From: Burkholderiales bacterium
Lineage (GTDB): Bacteria > Pseudomonadota > Gammaproteobacteria > Burkholderiales > SG8-41
Reading direction: 5' to 3'
DNA: 7,451 bases
Assembly: GCA_005800795.1 (NCBI GenBank)
Contig: SYEN01000007.1
Span: 1-7,451, forward strand
Position 1 is the stretch's first letter; the number at the start of each line of letters is the position of its first letter. This document shows, piece after piece, positions 5,838 through 7,451 of the stretch. The notes under the pieces were generated by a model, which saw only the letters and a list, made by a program, of their open reading frames with translations, made no database searches and was not told where the DNA came from. The position numbers and the translations under genes are program-made.

Positions 5838-5859
5838 AAATAAAAACAATTACTTACAA
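5838..5859 (-). repeat. AT-rich 22-bp repeat, copy 3
   Basis: The core differs from copies 1 and 2 by one base in 17. It sits exactly midway between two convergent stop codons, 9 nt from the end of receptor 3 and 9 nt from the end of the dioxygenase gene. On the minus strand the dioxygenase stop lies in a small palindrome (CTACG and CGTAG, 5869-5879) followed by this T-rich stretch, which faintly resembles an intrinsic terminator with a very weak stem. Confidence 0.55.
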
Positions 5860-5868
5860 TAACAACCC

Positions 5869-6762
5869 CTACGCCGTAGCCAACAACTTTTCCCGCAAGA
5901 ACGGCGCATCAAACACCTTGTCCGCCATCACCTGACAGCGTTTCATCAAACGGAATTCGTGCGGGGCGTAATCCGCCAGCGCGCAATGCCAGGTGCCGAG
6001 ATGGTCCCACATCAGCACGTCGCCCACCGACCAGTGATGCGTGTACGCATACTTCGGCTGCATCACATGCGCGTAGAGATACTTCAGCATGTCGTCGCTT
6101 TCGGTCGGTGCGAGTTCGTTGATGCGCGCGGTGAAACCGGGGTTGACGTAAATCACTTTGCGCCCGCTGATCGGGTGTGTGAGAAACAACGGGTGTGATA
6201 CCGGCGGCCGCGCGCGAAGCTGCGCCTCGGTCTGCGGTGGGCGTTGGCTGCCCTTGCGGCGCATGAGTTCCTGAAACTGGTTGTGGTCGTGCAGCGCGGT
6301 GGCATTGGCGAGCTGTGTCTTGATTTCCGCCGGCAAGTCGTCATACGCCGCCTGCGTGTTGGTGAACGCCGTGCCGCCCAGCGGCTTGCCGTCGCGCATC
6401 GGCACCTTGTGCGCCACCAGCACGTTGACGAAACCCGGCACGCGGTTGTAGGTCATGTCGGTGTGCCAATCCTGCCCTGCATCCGGCGTGCCGATCAGGC
6501 GTCCGCCCTCGACCACATTGGACAGGATTGAAACTTCAGGCACGTTAATGTCTGATTTGCTCGAAATCATTTGCAGCGAACCGAAGCGGGACGAAAAATC
6601 GCGCAGCGCCTGCGCCTCGATCAACTGTCCGGGGAAACACAACACGCCGTATTGTCCCAGCGCGCGCAGCAGGCCTGCCAGGTCCGCATCAGACAAAGGC
6701 TGTTCAAGATCCACGCCGGTCACGGTGGCGCCGAGTGTCGCGTTAACGGGTTCGATGCGCAT
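5869..6762 (-). CDS. TauD/TfdA-family Fe(II)/2-oxoglutarate dioxygenase
   Basis: The 297-residue protein matches the alpha-ketoglutarate-dependent taurine/2,4-D dioxygenase family, cytoplasmic enzymes that hydroxylate a substrate while turning 2-oxoglutarate into succinate and CO2. The N-terminus (GATVTGVDLEQPLSD, 11-25) and FPGQ (43-46) are family marks. The iron site is complete: H100 and D102 in DWHTDMTY, and H259 in MWDHLGTWHCA. R271 in EFRLMKRC fits the residue holding the 2-oxoglutarate carboxylate, and R275, four residues on, fits the TauD arginine that contacts the substrate sulfonate. LGGTAF (128-133) covers the conserved Thr region. TauD substrates include taurine; TfdA cleaves aryloxyacetates; which applies here is open. 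A purine-rich AGGATAGG precedes the ATG. Divergent from receptor 4 over 132 bp, suggesting shared control of uptake and attack on one compound. Confidence 0.92.
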   Translation of the reverse strand: MRIEPVNATLGATVTGVDLEQPLSDADLAGLLRALGQYGVLCFPGQLIEAQALRDFSSRFGSLQMISSKSDINVPEVSILSNVVEGGRLIGTPDAGQDWHTDMTYNRVPGFVNVLVAHKVPMRDGKPLGGTAFTNTQAAYDDLPAEIKTQLANATALHDHNQFQELMRRKGSQRPPQTEAQLRARPPVSHPLFLTHPISGRKVIYVNPGFTARINELAPTESDDMLKYLYAHVMQPKYAYTHHWSVGDVLMWDHLGTWHCALADYAPHEFRLMKRCQVMADKVFDAPFLREKLLATA

Positions 6763-6855
6763 CCTATCCTATCCTCTTGCCTTGCTCGCTCCGCCCATAA
6801 ACAGGGGCTTTTACCGCTATGCCGAACGGGCCTGCCTGATTGACGTAATATTATC

Positions 6856-6886
6856 AGACGCCCGCAAGACCCAGCGTCTCATGGAG
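6856..6886 (+). promoter_or_regulatory. leader hairpin and ribosome site of Bug 4
   Basis: AGACGC (6856-6861) and GCGTCT (6874-6879) form a perfect 6-bp stem with a 12-nt loop, ending 3 nt before the GGAG ribosome site (6883-6886). This GGAG is 8 nt from the ATG at 6895 and decides that start. TTGACG (6840-6845) upstream resembles a -35 box, but no -10 follows at the right distance. Confidence 0.4.
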
Positions 6887-6894
6887 TACACCGC

Positions 6895-7451
6895 ATGGTA
6901 TTTCACGCCCTTCTGCCCGTGATGTTTCGCCGCGCCGTGCTGCTGTTGGCAACGACGTTCCCCACTGCCGCGCTGGCGCAACCGTATCCCGCAAAGCCTG
7001 TGCGCATCCTTATCGGCTTCACACCGGGCGCGGGCGTGGATATCGCCGTGCGGCTGGTTACGCCCAAAATGAGCGAAATACTCGGCCAATCCATTATTGT
7101 GGACAACCGCCCCGGCGCGGGCGGCAACATCGCTTCGGAATTGGTGGCGCGCGCGCCTGCCGACGGCTACACCTTGCTGGCCAACGGCGCACCTGCCGCA
7201 ATCAGCCAGACGCTCTATACGAAACTCAACTACGACTTGCTGAAGGACTTCGAAGCCGCCGCGCTGATCGCCAGTGTGTGCCAGTTGTTGGTCATCCATC
7301 CATCGCTGCCGGCCAAATCCACCAAAGAGTTCGTGGCATTCGCGAGGGGGCGGCGTGAGGAACTCACCTACGCCACCACCGGCGCGGGCAGTACGCCGCA
7401 TCTCACCACCGAAATGTTTCGCATGCAGACCGGCATGAAGTTGCTGCACGT
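6895..7451 (+). CDS. Bug/TctC-family solute receptor 4, 3' end cut off
   Basis: The frame is open from 6895 to the window edge, giving 185 residues of an expected 320 or so. A signal peptide (FRRAVLLLATTFPTAALAQ, about 11-29) precedes PYPAKPVRILIGF. The first ligand loop is TPGAGVD (43-49) with Asp49. Other marks are IIVDNRPGAGG (67-77), APADGYTLL (87-95), LNYDLLKDFEAAALI (111-125), LVIHPSLPAKSTKEF (132-146) and LTYATTGAGSTPHL (157-170). The window ends just before the expected PYKG motif. ATG 6895 is chosen for its GGAG at 6883-6886; an in-frame ATG at 6922 also gives a good signal peptide but has no ribosome site, and ATG 6881 is out of frame. Divergent from the dioxygenase gene, so the two may share an inducer. 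Confidence 0.9.
   Translation, partial: MVFHALLPVMFRRAVLLLATTFPTAALAQPYPAKPVRILIGFTPGAGVDIAVRLVTPKMSEILGQSIIVDNRPGAGGNIASELVARAPADGYTLLANGAPAAISQTLYTKLNYDLLKDFEAAALIASVCQLLVIHPSLPAKSTKEFVAFARGRREELTYATTGAGSTPHLTTEMFRMQTGMKLLH

Noticed and set aside
6763..6776. TCCTA tandem repeat before the dioxygenase gene
   Set aside because: Three short units just upstream of the start form the purine-rich ribosome-binding region on the minus strand; this does not need another explanation.
6817..7449. Minus-strand frame (210 aa) opposite Bug receptor 4
   Set aside because: The plus strand is a clear truncated receptor; the minus frame has shadow composition and no motif.

Overview
This is GC-rich, gene-dense bacterial DNA that looks betaproteobacterial, most likely Burkholderiales (Bordetella/Achromobacter/Cupriavidus/Comamonas-like). 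The main argument is four different Bug/TctC-type periplasmic solute receptors in 7.4 kb. Large expansions of orphan Bug receptors are a hallmark of that group. No species can be named from the sequence alone.

Layout, left to right. A gene-free left flank (1-147) holds an imperfect inverted repeat and an AT-rich 22-bp repeat. Bug receptor 1 (minus, 148-1113) is divergent from Bug receptor 2 (plus, 1237-2211). Receptor 2 converges on a minus-strand block made of a winged-helix regulator (4174-4446), a glutathione S-transferase (3465-4070) and a serine beta-lactamase-fold hydrolase/esterase (2266-3396), which could be read in that order as one unit. A 400-bp gap (4447-4847) carries a 12-bp tandem repeat, a dyad, a possible 3' remnant of a lost gene, another AT-rich repeat and the promoter of Bug receptor 3 (plus, 4848-5828). 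Receptor 3 converges on a TauD/TfdA-type Fe(II)/2-oxoglutarate dioxygenase (minus, 5869-6762). That gene is divergent from Bug receptor 4 (plus, from 6895), which is cut by the window edge.

How the genes may work together (inference). The receptors would capture small carboxylated compounds in the periplasm, while the hydrolase, GST and dioxygenase would act on esters, electrophiles and carboxylate/sulfonate/aryloxy substrates in the cytoplasm. No TctA/TctB membrane genes are present, so the receptors must use permeases encoded elsewhere or act as sensors. The region reads as an accessory scavenging/catabolic patch. No phage, transposase, CRISPR, rRNA or tRNA is seen.

The least explained signal is a family of four AT-rich 22-bp repeats (121-142, 3417-3438, 4639-4660, 5838-5859) in intergenic gaps next to stop codons. 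Two share an identical 17-bp core, face each other in inverted orientation around the Bug1-Bug2-hydrolase block, and each has a GGTWAC box exactly 17 nt away on the outer side.
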